Source: Alcanivorax sp. DSM 26293 (GTDB lineage: Bacteria; Pseudomonadota; Gammaproteobacteria; Pseudomonadales; Alcanivoracaceae). From it: a DNA stretch of 64,000 nt. The notes under the pieces were generated by a model. That model was given only the letters and a program-made list of their open reading frames with translations. It had not been told where the DNA came from and ran no database searches. Shown one piece after another: positions 7,869-17,524 of this stretch. Location of the stretch: assembly GCF_900107995.1 (NCBI RefSeq), contig NZ_FNUM01000006.1:186001-250000 (forward strand). Direction: 5' to 3'. The first letter of the stretch is position 1, and each line of letters begins with the position of its first letter. The translations under genes and the position numbers were made by a program.

Positions 7869-9833
7869 CTAGGCCCGCGGTGCCTGCATGTCCGAAAGCG
7901 GCAACCGGATATGCAGGGTAAATCCCTGACCGGGGCCGGGGCTTTCCGCCCACAACTGGCCGTCCACCTGCTCAATCATCACCCTGGCCATGGCCAGGGA
8001 AAGGCCAAACCCTTCCTCGTGGTGGCGCGAGCCCATGACGAAGAACGGCTCGAGGATATGTTCAAGCTGCTCCGCGGTCGCGCCCTTGCCCTCATCCTGA
8101 ATGCGAATTTCCGCGTAACCACCGGGCACGTCCACTTCACTGGATATATCCACACTGTCGCCTTCGGCACTGAAACGCAGGGCATTATCCAGACCAATGG
8201 ACAATACCTCCTGCAATTCCCCCTCACTGGCATTGACCCGCAAGTTCGGTGATACCCGGTTGCGCACGGCAACGCCGCTTTTCTCAATCCTGGCCGTCTG
8301 TTCACGCAGAATCGCATCCAGCACCCACATGGGCTGACAGTTACTCACCGGGGGCGGCTGATTCCGGTCAGACAAATCAAAATAGCGCAGCGAGGTACTG
8401 ACAATGCCTGTCAGCCGCCTCTGCCCCTTGCGCACCATGGCCCAGACATCCACCTCCTGGTCGCCCCTGGCATCCTGGCCCAGGGAGTCCGCCGCCCCAA
8501 TCCAGTTGATCGGTGTATTGAGCTCATGACTGATGTACTGCAGGAACATGGACTTGTCCTGGTTCATCTGCTCGATATCCGCCAGGTGGCGCTCCAGGTT
8601 CTGCTGGGCCTCATGGGCAAGTTGCTTGCGCTCGGTTTCCAGAAAGCGAATGCGATCCCCCAGGGCCAGGGACAGCATTACCACCACCCAAAGAGCGCCA
8701 AAGTGCGGCAGATACGGCACAAACACACTGTAGGGCATCAACCCCAGGTTCCCCATGGCGAACAGGAATATCGTCAGAAGAAATACGGACCATGCCAGCA
8801 CATAGAGCCGTGCCACCCGAAACCCTTGTCGCCAGACCATCCAGCCCAACCAGCTGAACAGCACAATGGTCAGCAACGCAACCGCGGTGGAGAGGTGGTA
8901 GGTCCAGGGCGGCTCCATCAACCACTGCAGCAGGAACGCCCCACCAATCATGATCAGGTAGTGCTTGAGCAGGCGGTCATATCGGGGGAAGCGCTGGGCC
9001 AGTTGCAGGAATTGTCGGGAATACAGAGCCAGCGCCAATGCAATCACATAGGTACTTAGCCAGAAGTATTCATTAATCCCGGGCGTTTCCGGCCAGAGGT
9101 ATTGCAAGCCGAAGCCACTGACATTGATATTGAAGAAAATCACGCCGCCCAGAAACATAACGAAATGCAGCTGCACATTGTCACGCAGCGAGAGGTAGAG
9201 CAGCAGGTTATAGACCAGCATGATGCCCAATGAACCGTAAAACAGGCCCTGCATCAATTGCTCAAGGTAAGTAAATTCCACCAGCCCTTTGGCGCTGAAC
9301 AACACCGGCATCATGTTCAGCGCGCCCTTGCCGCGCACTTTCAGGTAGTACTCTTTGACACCGGGCTCGTCAGTGTCCAGTGCAAACACGAAGGCCCGGT
9401 GATTCATCGGTCGCTGACCAAAACCCCGGGTATCGCCCACTGCCTGGGCAATGTAATTGCCTTGGTCGTCAGGGGCATAAAGCGTTAGCTCATCCAGGAT
9501 CGGGTGGCGTTCCACCAGAAACCAACTGCCCTCCACACCGGACGTATCCACTGCAATGCGCAGCCAGAAGGTGCTGCGGGTAAAGCCGAAGTTCAGGGCA
9601 CTGCTTTCACTGGCACGAAAGCGACTGGCAAACTGATCCCGCACCTGATCCAGGGTCCAGTCGCCTTCCGGATCCTCCAGTATCTGCATGTGTTCGCCCA
9701 GCAATACCTTATCCCCGGCATTGCTCAGCGCCACCGTCCTGTCCTGGGCGGCCGTCGCCAGGCCGAACCACATCAACAGGAGCGTCAACACTGAAATTTG
9801 GAACTTTTGCAAAGGCCCTTCCCCTAAACACAT
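7869..9833 (-). CDS. 7TMR-DISM sensor histidine kinase
   Basis: 654 aa inner-membrane sensor. After a signal peptide comes a periplasmic 7TMR-DISMED2-type domain (about 30-185), seven transmembrane segments (about 190-400), a short coiled coil and a HisKA/HATPase_c kinase. The H-box is YISHELNTPINWI, the N-box GLDNALRFS, the G1 box DEGKGA and the G2 box EGFGLSLAMA. No response regulator gene is adjacent, so its partner is elsewhere. The ATG at 9833 lacks a good ribosome site; a TTG seven codons later follows GGGGAAGG and would begin LQKFQISVLTLLLM, a neat signal peptide, so it is a credible alternative start. Confidence 0.85.
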   Translation of the reverse strand: MCLGEGPLQKFQISVLTLLLMWFGLATAAQDRTVALSNAGDKVLLGEHMQILEDPEGDWTLDQVRDQFASRFRASESSALNFGFTRSTFWLRIAVDTSGVEGSWFLVERHPILDELTLYAPDDQGNYIAQAVGDTRGFGQRPMNHRAFVFALDTDEPGVKEYYLKVRGKGALNMMPVLFSAKGLVEFTYLEQLMQGLFYGSLGIMLVYNLLLYLSLRDNVQLHFVMFLGGVIFFNINVSGFGLQYLWPETPGINEYFWLSTYVIALALALYSRQFLQLAQRFPRYDRLLKHYLIMIGGAFLLQWLMEPPWTYHLSTAVALLTIVLFSWLGWMVWRQGFRVARLYVLAWSVFLLTIFLFAMGNLGLMPYSVFVPYLPHFGALWVVVMLSLALGDRIRFLETERKQLAHEAQQNLERHLADIEQMNQDKSMFLQYISHELNTPINWIGAADSLGQDARGDQEVDVWAMVRKGQRRLTGIVSTSLRYFDLSDRNQPPPVSNCQPMWVLDAILREQTARIEKSGVAVRNRVSPNLRVNASEGELQEVLSIGLDNALRFSAEGDSVDISSEVDVPGGYAEIRIQDEGKGATAEQLEHILEPFFVMGSRHHEEGFGLSLAMARVMIEQVDGQLWAESPGPGQGFTLHIRLPLSDMQAPRA

Positions 9834-9868
9834 ACCATCAATGCTAAGTTATGGTCAGTTATTTCCGA

Positions 9869-9878
9869 CTGGTATAAT
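9869..9878 (+). promoter_or_regulatory. Extended -10 promoter for asmA
   Basis: TGGTATAAT at 9870-9878 is an extended -10 element (TG-n-TATAAT) on the plus strand, 34 bp before the asmA ATG. No strong -35 is visible, which is typical of extended -10 promoters. Confidence 0.5.
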
Positions 9879-9912
9879 CCCGATCCATCGGCCAACACGC
9901 AAGGAGAGCTCC

Positions 9913-12120
9913 ATGGGACGCCTCGTAAAAATTTTGCTGATCACATTTTTTGCCATCATTTTGCTATTGGCCATTGCCGTTTTTGTGATCACCCAGGTCA
10001 TTGATCCCAACGAGTTCAAACCGGAAATTGAAAAGCAGGCCAGGGAGCAGGCCAACCTCACCCTGGATATCCAGGGTGACCTTGCCTGGCAATTCTGGCC
10101 CTCCCTGGGTGTCAGCCTGGGCAGGACCGAGGCGCGCATTGCTGACGAGGAAGAACTGTTCGCGGCCCTCGACGCGGCCAGCGTCAGTGTTGCGGTCCTT
10201 CCCCTTCTTTACGGTCAGGTTGAAATGGACGGCATCACGCTGGCTGGCCTGGATGTGAACCTCGTCGAAGGGCCTGATGGCGCCAACTGGGAGCAGATTG
10301 GCCCGCAAACCACAGCGGAAGAAACGCCGGAAGAAACCCCCGCCGACCCGGAAGGAGAAAGCAGCAGTCTGGATATCCCCCTGACCATCCCCAGCGTGGC
10401 CATCACCGACGGCAAGGTTCGCTATCGCAACACTGCCGATGGCACCGATATCGTGGTGGAACACTTCAACCTGAACGCCCAGGACGTCAATCTGGACGAG
10501 GCTTTCCCGCTTCAGATGTCCCTGCGTTATCAGGACCAGAGCGACATGCGCGTGGACCTGAATCTGGATACCACCCTGAACGCCAATCTTGACGCCAACC
10601 ACTTCATCCTCGACCCGATGACACTGGACGCCAACATTGCCGGCGCCACCACCATGCCGGTGGATGTTCATCTGGAGCAGAAGCTCGACGTGAATCTCAA
10701 CGAGGACACCGTCTCCATCAAGGATCTGCTGCTCACCGCCGCCGGCACCGAAACCCGCGGCAATATCGATATCACCGCGCTCACCGGCGACATGCAGCTC
10801 AGCGGCAAACTGGCCACCGCCTCCTTTGATGCCAACAAGGTGCTGGAAGCCATCGGCGAAGCGCCCATTGAAACCACCGACAGCAAGGCGCTCAGCAACA
10901 TCGCCATGGAAACCTCTCTGGGGGGTGAGCCCGGTAGCATCATGGCCAATCCGCTGAAAATCACACTGGATGACAGCACCCTCAGCGGCAGCGCCGGCCT
11001 GGCCAGCCTGGAGAGCGGCAAGATTGTCTTCGATCTGGCATTGGACCAGATCACCCTGGACGGCTACATGCCCCCCTCCTCCGGCGAGCCCGCCACTGCA
11101 GCGGCAGGGGGCGGCAAGGAAGGCGGCACCGCCAACCTGTCGACCGCGGAATTGATACCGGTAGACACCCTTCGACCGCTGGTGCTGGATGGCAAATTGC
11201 GCATCGGCAGCCTTAAATACGACACCATCGATGCAAAGAATATGAAGTTTGCCGTGACGGCCAACAACGGCGTGCTGCAGCTTAGCGAAGCCAGCGGCGA
11301 AACCCTGGGCGGCAGCTTCAGCGCCAAGGGCAAACTGGATGCCTCCGGGAATACGCCCAAAATCACCGCCAGCAACACCGTTACCAGTGTGCAGATCCAG
11401 CCGCTGGTGCAAATGGCGTTGGGAGACGATCTCGGTAAGGGCGTATTCGCCATGAACGGCACTTACAGCGCCAGCGGCAACAGCGAAAAAGCCCTGATGG
11501 ATTCCGCGAAAGGCAACATCGATATCTCCCTGGCTGACGCCACTGTGCGCGGCCTGAACCTCTACCAGACGCTGGTTGGCGGAGTGAACGACATGCTGGG
11601 CCAGTTCCAGGGCCTGGCGACGGCTCTGATACCCAACCAGGAGTCCGGCAAACTGCCCAGCGCCCTGTCTGAGGACACCAAGATCGTGGACCTGACCACC
11701 AAGGCCCGTCTGGAAAAGAACGTGGCCTACCTGGACAGTCTGGATGCGGTGTTGAGCAAAGGCGAAATCACCGGTAACGGCTGGATGAATATCCTCAACC
11801 AGGATTTTGACCTGAAAATCGGCATGCAGTCCCCGGAACTGGGAACATCCAAGTATCTGCAAGGCACCACCTGGCCCTTGCGCTGTGAAGGCAACCTGGC
11901 TGGCAGCCCCGCCAAGTGGTGTGGCCCGGACAAAGACGGTTTCAAGGACATCGGCAAACAGGTTGCTGCCAAGGCTGCCCAGGAGAAAATCAAGGATAAG
12001 CTGGGCATCGAGGGTGAAGGCGACACCGCCGAGGAAGTGATCAAGGATGCCGCCAAGAAAAAGGCCAAGGAAGAAGTGGACAAGCAAATCAAGGACGGCC
12101 TGAAAAAGCTGTTCAATTAA
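9913..12120 (+). CDS. AsmA family protein
   Basis: 735 aa. I start at ATG 9913 because AAGGAGAG lies at 9901-9908; the open frame extends further upstream without a ribosome site. Residues about 5-27 form one transmembrane helix ([17 protein letters not shown]), then the conserved [16 protein letters not shown] segment and the long beta-rich AsmA body, with a lysine/glutamate-rich C-terminus (about 680-735). AsmA-like proteins form bridge-like lipid-transport structures between the inner and outer membranes. An acidic Pro/Glu-rich linker near residues 130-150 is visible. Monocistronic, followed by a hairpin and mutY. Confidence 0.88.
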   Translation: MGRLVKILLITFFAIILLLAIAVFVITQVIDPNEFKPEIEKQAREQANLTLDIQGDLAWQFWPSLGVSLGRTEARIADEEELFAALDAASVSVAVLPLLYGQVEMDGITLAGLDVNLVEGPDGANWEQIGPQTTAEETPEETPADPEGESSSLDIPLTIPSVAITDGKVRYRNTADGTDIVVEHFNLNAQDVNLDEAFPLQMSLRYQDQSDMRVDLNLDTTLNANLDANHFILDPMTLDANIAGATTMPVDVHLEQKLDVNLNEDTVSIKDLLLTAAGTETRGNIDITALTGDMQLSGKLATASFDANKVLEAIGEAPIETTDSKALSNIAMETSLGGEPGSIMANPLKITLDDSTLSGSAGLASLESGKIVFDLALDQITLDGYMPPSSGEPATAAAGGGKEGGTANLSTAELIPVDTLRPLVLDGKLRIGSLKYDTIDAKNMKFAVTANNGVLQLSEASGETLGGSFSAKGKLDASGNTPKITASNTVTSVQIQPLVQMALGDDLGKGVFAMNGTYSASGNSEKALMDSAKGNIDISLADATVRGLNLYQTLVGGVNDMLGQFQGLATALIPNQESGKLPSALSEDTKIVDLTTKARLEKNVAYLDSLDAVLSKGEITGNGWMNILNQDFDLKIGMQSPELGTSKYLQGTTWPLRCEGNLAGSPAKWCGPDKDGFKDIGKQVAAKAAQEKIKDKLGIEGEGDTAEEVIKDAAKKKAKEEVDKQIKDGLKKLFN

Positions 12121-12135
12121 TTTCCGTCCGCACCC

Positions 12136-12170
12136 GGCCGGAGCGACCCTCGCACGCTCCGGCCTCTTCC
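12136..12170 (+). terminator. Hairpin terminator after asmA
   Basis: A 10-bp stem GGCCGGAGCG (12136-12145) pairs with CGCTCCGGCC (12155-12164) 16 bp after the asmA stop. It is followed by TCTTCC, so the T-tract is weak; partial termination is likely. Confidence 0.55.
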
Positions 12171-12227
12171 GCTGCAAACACACCGACGCGCTTGCCCTGC
12201 CCGGTGTTTCCGGGTACAACTCGCGGC

Positions 12228-13307
12228 ATGCCCTGTCCTTCCCCCATCGATCCCGCCACTTTCAGCACCGCTGTGCTGACCTGGTACGACCAGTACGGAC
12301 GCCAGAGCCTGCCCTGGCAACACCCACGCACGCCCTATCAGGTGTGGATCTCGGAAATCATGCTGCAACAGACCCAGGTTGCCACCGTAATTCCTTTCTT
12401 CCAGCGGTTCATGGAACGCTTCCCGGATGTACACAGCCTGGCCAGTGCCGCCCAGGACGAAGTGCTCCACCTGTGGACGGGCCTTGGCTACTACGCCCGC
12501 GCCCGCAACCTGCACAAATGCGCCCAGGTGCTGGTGAGTGAGCATGATGGCGATTTCCCGCATACCGTTGAAGAGGTCTCCGCCCTGCCCGGCATCGGCC
12601 GCTCCACCGCCGGCGCCATTCTCGCCCAGAGCCGCGGGGTTCGAGCCGCCATCCTCGACGGCAACGTGAAACGGGTCCTCGCAAGGCTGCACGCGGTAGA
12701 GGGATGGCCCGGCAAGAAGCCGGTGGAAAACCGACTCTGGGAGCTGGCCGAGCACTACACGCCCCATGAACGGCTGGCCGATTACACCCAGGCGATGATG
12801 GATCTGGGCGCCACCGTCTGCACCCGTGGCACCCCGAACTGTGGTGCCTGCCCACTGCAGCCCCACTGCCATGCCCATGGCAACGGCAATCCCCAGGATT
12901 ACCCCGGCAAGAAACCCAAAAAAGCGCTGCCGGTACGCACCACCATCATGCTGATTCTCCGTGACCACGAAGGCCGGGTCTGGCTGGAACCCCGCCCGTC
13001 ACAGGGCATTTGGGGCGGCCTCTGGTGCTTCCCCCAGACGGAGCAGAGCGACGATGTCGAAAACGCCCTGAAACAACGGGCCTTGCGGGCCAGTGGTACA
13101 CCTCAGCCCCTGACGGAGTTTCGCCATACGTTCAGTCATTTCCACCTGGATATCTCCCCCCGGGAGATCCGGGTGGAGGTGGTCGGCACCGGCGACAACA
13201 ATGGCCGCTGGGTGAACCCGGCCGCCCCCGGGGAACTGGGGCTCGCCGCCCCGGTAAAAAAACTGCTGGGCCGACTCGACACACCCCGCCAGACCAGCAT
13301 GTTATAG
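12228..13307 (+). CDS. mutY: A/G-specific adenine DNA glycosylase MutY
   Basis: 359 aa from ATG 12228; a TTG twelve codons earlier is in frame but not needed, since family alignment begins near [10 protein letters not shown]. MutY removes adenine opposite 8-oxoguanine. Catalytic Glu43 is in [12 protein letters not shown] and Asp144 in [10 protein letters not shown]. The helix-hairpin-helix reads [12 protein letters not shown]. The 4Fe-4S cluster has Cys198, 205, 208 and 214 with C-x6-C-x2-C-x5-C spacing. A C-terminal NUDIX-like 8-oxoG recognition domain follows (about 230-350). Next is yggX, 34 bp away, the same pairing as in E. coli and Pseudomonas. Confidence 0.96.
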   Translation: MPCPSPIDPATFSTAVLTWYDQYGRQSLPWQHPRTPYQVWISEIMLQQTQVATVIPFFQRFMERFPDVHSLASAAQDEVLHLWTGLGYYARARNLHKCAQVLVSEHDGDFPHTVEEVSALPGIGRSTAGAILAQSRGVRAAILDGNVKRVLARLHAVEGWPGKKPVENRLWELAEHYTPHERLADYTQAMMDLGATVCTRGTPNCGACPLQPHCHAHGNGNPQDYPGKKPKKALPVRTTIMLILRDHEGRVWLEPRPSQGIWGGLWCFPQTEQSDDVENALKQRALRASGTPQPLTEFRHTFSHFHLDISPREIRVEVVGTGDNNGRWVNPAAPGELGLAAPVKKLLGRLDTPRQTSML

Positions 13308-13341
13308 TCTCGCCACACAAACGCCGTATCACGGAGACGTT

Positions 13342-13626
13342 ATGAGTCGCACGGTTTTCTGCCGAAAATACCAGAGCGAGCAGGAAGGGCTGGCACGCCC
13401 GCCCTTCCCCGGTCCCAAGGGCCAGGACATCTACGACAACGTATCGAAGCAGGCGTGGCAGGAATGGCTGCATGAGCAGACCATGCTGATCAACGAAAAA
13501 CACCTGAACGTGATGGACCCGGAAGCGAAACGCTTCCTGGATGAACAACGTGATCGTTTTCTGAACAACGAAAACTATGAAAAAGCGGAGGGTTACGTTC
13601 CCCCTGCTCACGATGCGAACAAATAA
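13342..13626 (+). CDS. yggX: Fe(2+)-trafficking / oxidative damage protection protein YggX
   Basis: 94 aa, full family length. It starts [21 protein letters not shown]: the conserved Cys7 and the L-x-x-P-P-x-P-G pattern are diagnostic. Also present are the helical segment [20 protein letters not shown] and the C-terminal EGYVPP. YggX protects Fe-S clusters and is often cotranscribed with mutY, as here. GGAGACG sits at the right distance before the ATG. Confidence 0.96.
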   Translation: MSRTVFCRKYQSEQEGLARPPFPGPKGQDIYDNVSKQAWQEWLHEQTMLINEKHLNVMDPEAKRFLDEQRDRFLNNENYEKAEGYVPPAHDANK

Positions 13627-13637
13627 ACGCGCATCCC

Positions 13638-13666
13638 TTGACGCCCCCGGCTCTAGCCGCTTTAAT
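13638..13666 (+). promoter_or_regulatory. Promoter of tRNA-Phe
   Basis: TTGACG (13638-13643) and TTTAAT (13661-13666) are separated by exactly 17 bp. The region between the -10 and the tRNA (ACGCGCCC...) is GC-rich, the discriminator type expected of stringently controlled stable-RNA promoters. Confidence 0.75.
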
Positions 13667-13679
13667 ACGCGCCCTGATT

Positions 13680-13755
13680 GCCCGGATAGCTCAGTCGGTA
13701 GAGCAGGGGATTGAAAATCCCCGTGTCGGTGGTTCGATTCCGCCTCCGGGCACCA
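13680..13755 (+). tRNA. tRNA-Phe (GAA)
   Basis: 76 nt with encoded CCA. The acceptor stem GCCCGGA pairs with TCCGGGC, the D-arm GCTC pairs with GAGC, and the anticodon stem GGGGA/TCCCC encloses TTGAAAA with anticodon GAA at 13713-13715. The T-arm is GGTGG-TTCGATT-CCGCC. All four stems pair fully. Stand-alone gene with its own promoter and terminator. Confidence 0.97.
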
Positions 13756-13758
13756 TAC

Positions 13759-13793
13759 AAAAGGCCTCGCTCAACAGAGCGGGGCCTTTTTTA
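13759..13793 (+). terminator. Rho-independent terminator of tRNA-Phe
   Basis: AAAAGGCCTCGCTC (ending 13772) pairs with GAGCGGGGCCTTTT across an AACA loop, then runs into a T-tract (about 13787-13792). Classic stem plus U-run directly after the tRNA. Confidence 0.88.
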
Positions 13794-13831
13794 TGGTGTC
13801 TGGCCACGCCTCCCCCGCCGGTTACCACCAC

Positions 13832-13854
13832 CGTTGGCGCTTTGCTCGCAAAGC
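13832..13854. repeat. Short palindrome, TTGGCGCTTTGCTCGC type
   Basis: CGTTGGCGCTTTGCTCGC followed by AAAGCG: an 8-bp stem CGCTTTGC/GCAAAGCG with a 2-nt centre. It shares its core with the repeat at 4479. The rest of the 13796-13973 gap shows nothing else I recognise. Confidence 0.55.
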
Positions 13855-13973
13855 GAAAGCCGCAGAGGGCACGAAGCCAGCCCCCCCCATTAACTTGCCA
13901 GCATGCACTCAAGGGACTACCCCCCTCCGCGCGTCCCCCTTATCCTGTCAATGCACACACCGCAGGATAGTCC

Positions 13974-14765
13974 ATGCTAATACGTCTTCTCATAGTCACC
14001 GCCTCGCTGCTACTCAGCGGCTGCGACAAGACTCCCACCGGTCGCGATCAGCTGGCTCTGATACCGCCCTCCATGATGGCCCAGTTTGGCAGCCAGGCCT
14101 TTCTGCAGATGCAGCAGCAGATCCCCGTGAGCCAGGATGCCGACAGTAATGCCCGGGTGCAGTGTATCGCCCGGGAGATCCTGCTGGTGGTGGGCGACCG
14201 CTTTCCCGGCATCCCCATGCCGGAAACCTGGGAAATCGTGCTGTTCGACGACCCCACTCCCAACGCTTTCGCCCTGCCCGGCGGCAAGATCGGGGTCAAC
14301 CAGGGGCTGCTGAAAGTGGCGGTCAATGATGCCCAGCTCGCCGCAGTGATCGGCCATGAAGTGGCCCATGTGCTGGCCCAGCACGGCAATGAACGGCTCA
14401 CCCAGGAACTGGGGATCAAGGCACTGTTGCTTCTGGTGGGGCTGTTCAGTGAGGGGGATGCGGACAGCGAACGCATTATTCAGGCGCTGGGCCTGGGCGC
14501 CCATCTCGGCATTGCCCTGCCTTTCAGCCGCGCCCATGAGGAAGAGGCGGATTTGATGGGGCTGGAACTGATGGCCAGTGCCGGCTTCGATCCGCGGGAG
14601 AGCACACAACTGTGGCGCAATATGGCCGCTGCAGGGGGCGGGCAACCCTTGGAGTTTCTTTCCACCCACCCAAACCACGAATCGCGAATCGAGGAGCTGC
14701 AAGCGCGAATGAACGAAGCGTTTCAGCGTTATCAGAAGCGCCCGCCAGCAGCCTGCAACCAATAA
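13974..14765 (+). CDS. M48 family metalloprotease, lipoprotein
   Basis: 263 aa. It has a lipoprotein signal peptide with lipobox LLSGC (Cys17). The zinc protease domain carries HEVAH (about residues 124-128) and the third-ligand helix EEEADLMGLELMASAGFDP; the STHPNHESRIEEL C-terminal motif is typical of periplasmic M48 enzymes (LoiP/BepA/YcaL group, without TPR repeats). It probably degrades misassembled outer-membrane proteins. A Gly-less GRDQLAL segment after the lipobox matches this family. Single gene, ends at a repeat. Confidence 0.9.
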   Translation: MLIRLLIVTASLLLSGCDKTPTGRDQLALIPPSMMAQFGSQAFLQMQQQIPVSQDADSNARVQCIAREILLVVGDRFPGIPMPETWEIVLFDDPTPNAFALPGGKIGVNQGLLKVAVNDAQLAAVIGHEVAHVLAQHGNERLTQELGIKALLLLVGLFSEGDADSERIIQALGLGAHLGIALPFSRAHEEEADLMGLELMASAGFDPRESTQLWRNMAAAGGGQPLEFLSTHPNHESRIEELQARMNEAFQRYQKRPPAACNQ

Positions 14766-14767
14766 TC

Positions 14768-14832
14768 TTCGCCTTGCCAGCAAGGCTCCAACAGCATGAA
14801 AACCACCGTTGGGGCCTTGCTCACAAGGCGAA
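14768..14832. repeat. Inverted repeat, TTCGCCTTG family
   Basis: Two 25-bp arms (14768-14792 and 14808-14832) with three mismatches surround a 15-bp loop. Each arm has the pattern TTCGCCTTGnnAGCAAGGC followed by nCCAAC. It fills the gap between the M48 protease and the convergent monooxygenase, where it may also terminate transcription. A single arm recurs at 42020. Confidence 0.7.
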
Positions 14833-14846
14833 ATCGCCGCTGACCG

Positions 14847-16382
14847 CTATACAGCCCTGGCCGACTCTGCGCCCGCAGTCACTTGCTCGGTGGCCGGCTG
14901 CCAATCGTAGTCCTTCATGTTCACGGTCCAGGTGCGGGCCATGAACTGGAAGGTGGCATGGGGCCACAGTGCCGTGTTGCGGCCATCGGCCTGCTGGTAC
15001 CAGCTCATGCAGCCGCCGGTCTGCCAGACAGTGCCTTTCAGCTCATCCTGCAGCTTGGCGTTATAACGGTCCTGCACGTCCTGCTTCACATCCAGCCAGG
15101 CATCGCCGCGCTTATCCAGCTTGGTGATGGCATCCATGATGTAACGGACCTGGCTTTCGATCATGAAAATAATGGAGTTGTGACCCAGGCCGGTGTTCGG
15201 CCCTACCAGCTGGAACATATTCGGGTAACCGCTGACGGTGGTCCCCAGGTAGGCCTCAGCGGCGTCTTTCCAGTCATCCTGCAGGCGATGGCCCGGCAGA
15301 CCGGTGATCTCGAAATCCTTCATGTAGATGCGCGGATCCACGATGAAACCGGTACCCAGCACGATGCAGTCGGCCTGCTGTTCGGTGCCATCACTGAACA
15401 CGATGCTGTTCTCGCGGATTTCCTTCACACCTTCCGTCACCAGTTCCACGTTGTCGCGGTTAAAGGTGGGGTAGTAGTTGTTGGAAATCAGGATGCGCTT
15501 GCAGCCCAGGGTGTAGTTCGGCACCAGCTTGCGGGCGGTCTCCTTGTCCTTCACCTGGTAATGGATGAAGGCCTTCAGCGCCGGCTCGGCCAGCTTGGCC
15601 AGGCGCGGATTGAAAATCGGCAGTACCCGGGCTTCATTGCTCAGGTAGAGGCGCAGGCGGTGGAGTTTGCGCAGGGCCGGGAAGCGACGGAAGATCCATT
15701 TGCTCAGGCCGGAATAGGCGCGCTCGTCCCGGGGAATGATCCACGGCGGGGTGCGCTGCACCACCGTCAGATGACCCGCCTCCTTGGCCACGTGGGGCAC
15801 ATACTGGATCGCGCTGGCCCCGGTACCAATGGACACCACCTTCTTGCCGGCCATGTCATAGTCATGGTCCCACTGGGCCGAGTGAATGATCTTGCCCTTG
15901 AAGGTGTCCATGCCCTTGAAATTGGGGAACGACGGCACGTGCAGGGGACCACTGGCCAGCACCCAGTGCTGACAGATCACCTGGGAGCCATCCGCCAGGT
16001 CCAGGGTCCACAGGGCTGCCCGGTCATCAAAACGGGCTCCGGTCACTTCCGCATTGAAACGGGTGTACTGACGCAGCGCATGTTTGTCGCTCACGCCCTG
16101 GATGTAATTGTGAATTTCCTGCTGGCCACTGTAGCGATGGCTCCACTCCGGGTTACCCTCAAACGAGAAGGAATACATGTGTGACTGCACGTCGCAGGCC
16201 GCACCGGGGTAGCTGTTGTGGTACCAGGTACCGCCTATGCCGCTGCCTTTTTCCAGCAGCAGAAAATCATCAATGCCGGCCTCACGCAATTTAATGGCCA
16301 TGCACATGCCACCAAAGCCGCCACCGACGATGGCCACTTTGACGCGGCGGGTTTTCACATTGATCTTGGCCTGACTTGTCAT
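14847..16382 (-). CDS. Flavin-containing monooxygenase, Baeyer-Villiger type
   Basis: 511 aa cytosolic FAD/NADPH enzyme. The first Rossmann motif is VAIVGGGFGG (about 16-25), the second VSIGTGASA (about 184-192). Between them the BVMO fingerprint F-x-G-x3-H-x3-W is present as FKGKIIHSAQW. The PGAACD motif near residue 60 is typical of class B monooxygenases. Such enzymes oxidise ketones to esters or hydroxylate hydrophobic substrates; the substrate is not evident. It is divergent from an AraC-type regulator (106-bp gap), which likely controls it. Convergent with the M48 gene across a repeat. Confidence 0.9.
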   Translation of the reverse strand: MTSQAKINVKTRRVKVAIVGGGFGGMCMAIKLREAGIDDFLLLEKGSGIGGTWYHNSYPGAACDVQSHMYSFSFEGNPEWSHRYSGQQEIHNYIQGVSDKHALRQYTRFNAEVTGARFDDRAALWTLDLADGSQVICQHWVLASGPLHVPSFPNFKGMDTFKGKIIHSAQWDHDYDMAGKKVVSIGTGASAIQYVPHVAKEAGHLTVVQRTPPWIIPRDERAYSGLSKWIFRRFPALRKLHRLRLYLSNEARVLPIFNPRLAKLAEPALKAFIHYQVKDKETARKLVPNYTLGCKRILISNNYYPTFNRDNVELVTEGVKEIRENSIVFSDGTEQQADCIVLGTGFIVDPRIYMKDFEITGLPGHRLQDDWKDAAEAYLGTTVSGYPNMFQLVGPNTGLGHNSIIFMIESQVRYIMDAITKLDKRGDAWLDVKQDVQDRYNAKLQDELKGTVWQTGGCMSWYQQADGRNTALWPHATFQFMARTWTVNMKDYDWQPATEQVTAGAESARAV

Positions 16383-16488
16383 TGGTATTCTCCTGGGATG
16401 CTCATGGGCTCCTTGATGACAACACTCTAGCCTTGTCCATCATCAGTGAATACATGTTAACCTGACTGAAAAATTGATAATTCCGGCC

Positions 16489-17508
16489 ATGTCTGAACGT
16501 TCGATCCTCGCCCTCATCTACACCATCGACCTGCTCGAAGACGAGAAGGGGATCGACTGTGCGCCCGTTTTGGCAAAGCATGGCCTGGACCGCAACAAGC
16601 TGGATCCGAACAGCGAAATCGGCCGGGACCGGGAACTGCTGATCTTTACCGAATTGTTGCCCCGGGTGGACGACCCGCTGCTGGGCTTCGAAATGGGCAG
16701 CCGCTTCGGCTTTGCCGGCTACGGGCAGCTGGCCATGTTACTAATGACCAGCGAAACGGCCTTTCAGGGCTTCCAGTTCGGGGTGAGATATCAGGCACTG
16801 ACCTACCTGTACGGGGAAATCGCCCTGATTCCCGGTGACACCACCACCGCTCTGGAGCTGCATCCCATCCCCCTGCCCCCGGAGGTGAGCCGCATCCTGA
16901 TCGACCGGGATATGGTGGGCACCTTCAAGCTGATCAACGATATCCAGACCCAACTGAACCTGCATCTGAAACCGTTGGAAGTGTGGATGCCCTACCCCAG
17001 ACCGGACCATGCCCGGATATTTGAGGATTATTTCGGCTGCCCGGTGCACTACGACCAACCCTATTGCAAGGCGGTAATCCGCAACCAGGACATGGCCTTG
17101 CGCATGCCCGGCTACAACAAGATGGCCCAGGACATGTACCGGGAACAATGCGAGGCCATGCTGGCCCGCCGGGAGACCCCCACCGATCATCTGGGAGACC
17201 GGGTCACCGCCTACCTCAACCTGTTCGTTCGCACTTTTCCCACCGCAGAACAGGTGTCCCGGGCCTTCGGTATTCCCGAGCGCACCTTTCGCGGTCAGCT
17301 GAGCAAGGAGAACCGCCCCTTTCAGGGACTGGTGGATCAAGTGAAAGCCGATAAAGCCAGGCGCTACCTGGCCGACTCCGGACGCAGCGTGGCCGAAATC
17401 GCCGAATTGCTGGGTTACAGCGAATCGGCGGCTTTTGTGCGGGCCTTTGAGCGGTGGACAGGAAAGACGCCCGCCCGCCATCGCAAAGAAGCCAGGGACG
17501 GGCAGTAG
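16489..17508 (+). CDS. AraC-family transcriptional regulator, arabinose-binding-domain type
   Basis: 339 aa from ATG 16489 (an in-frame TTG five codons earlier is less likely). Residues about 10-200 match the layout of the 'arabinose-binding domain of AraC' group (PF12625-like: LLPRVDDPLLGFEMGSRF, AMLLMTSETAFQG). The C-terminal 90 residues form two helix-turn-helices (RAFGIPERTFRGQLSKE; VAEIAELLGYSESAAFVRAF). This group often sits beside monooxygenase or dehydrogenase genes and senses hydrophobic compounds. Its divergent position next to the BVMO suggests local control. Confidence 0.88.
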   Translation: MSERSILALIYTIDLLEDEKGIDCAPVLAKHGLDRNKLDPNSEIGRDRELLIFTELLPRVDDPLLGFEMGSRFGFAGYGQLAMLLMTSETAFQGFQFGVRYQALTYLYGEIALIPGDTTTALELHPIPLPPEVSRILIDRDMVGTFKLINDIQTQLNLHLKPLEVWMPYPRPDHARIFEDYFGCPVHYDQPYCKAVIRNQDMALRMPGYNKMAQDMYREQCEAMLARRETPTDHLGDRVTAYLNLFVRTFPTAEQVSRAFGIPERTFRGQLSKENRPFQGLVDQVKADKARRYLADSGRSVAEIAELLGYSESAAFVRAFERWTGKTPARHRKEARDGQ

Positions 17509-17524
17509 GGGCGTCGTAGAACGA

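Noticed and set aside
9964-12219. Minus-strand open frame of 751 codons opposite asmA
   Set aside because: AsmA has a ribosome site, promoter and family layout; the opposite frame is a codon-bias artefact.
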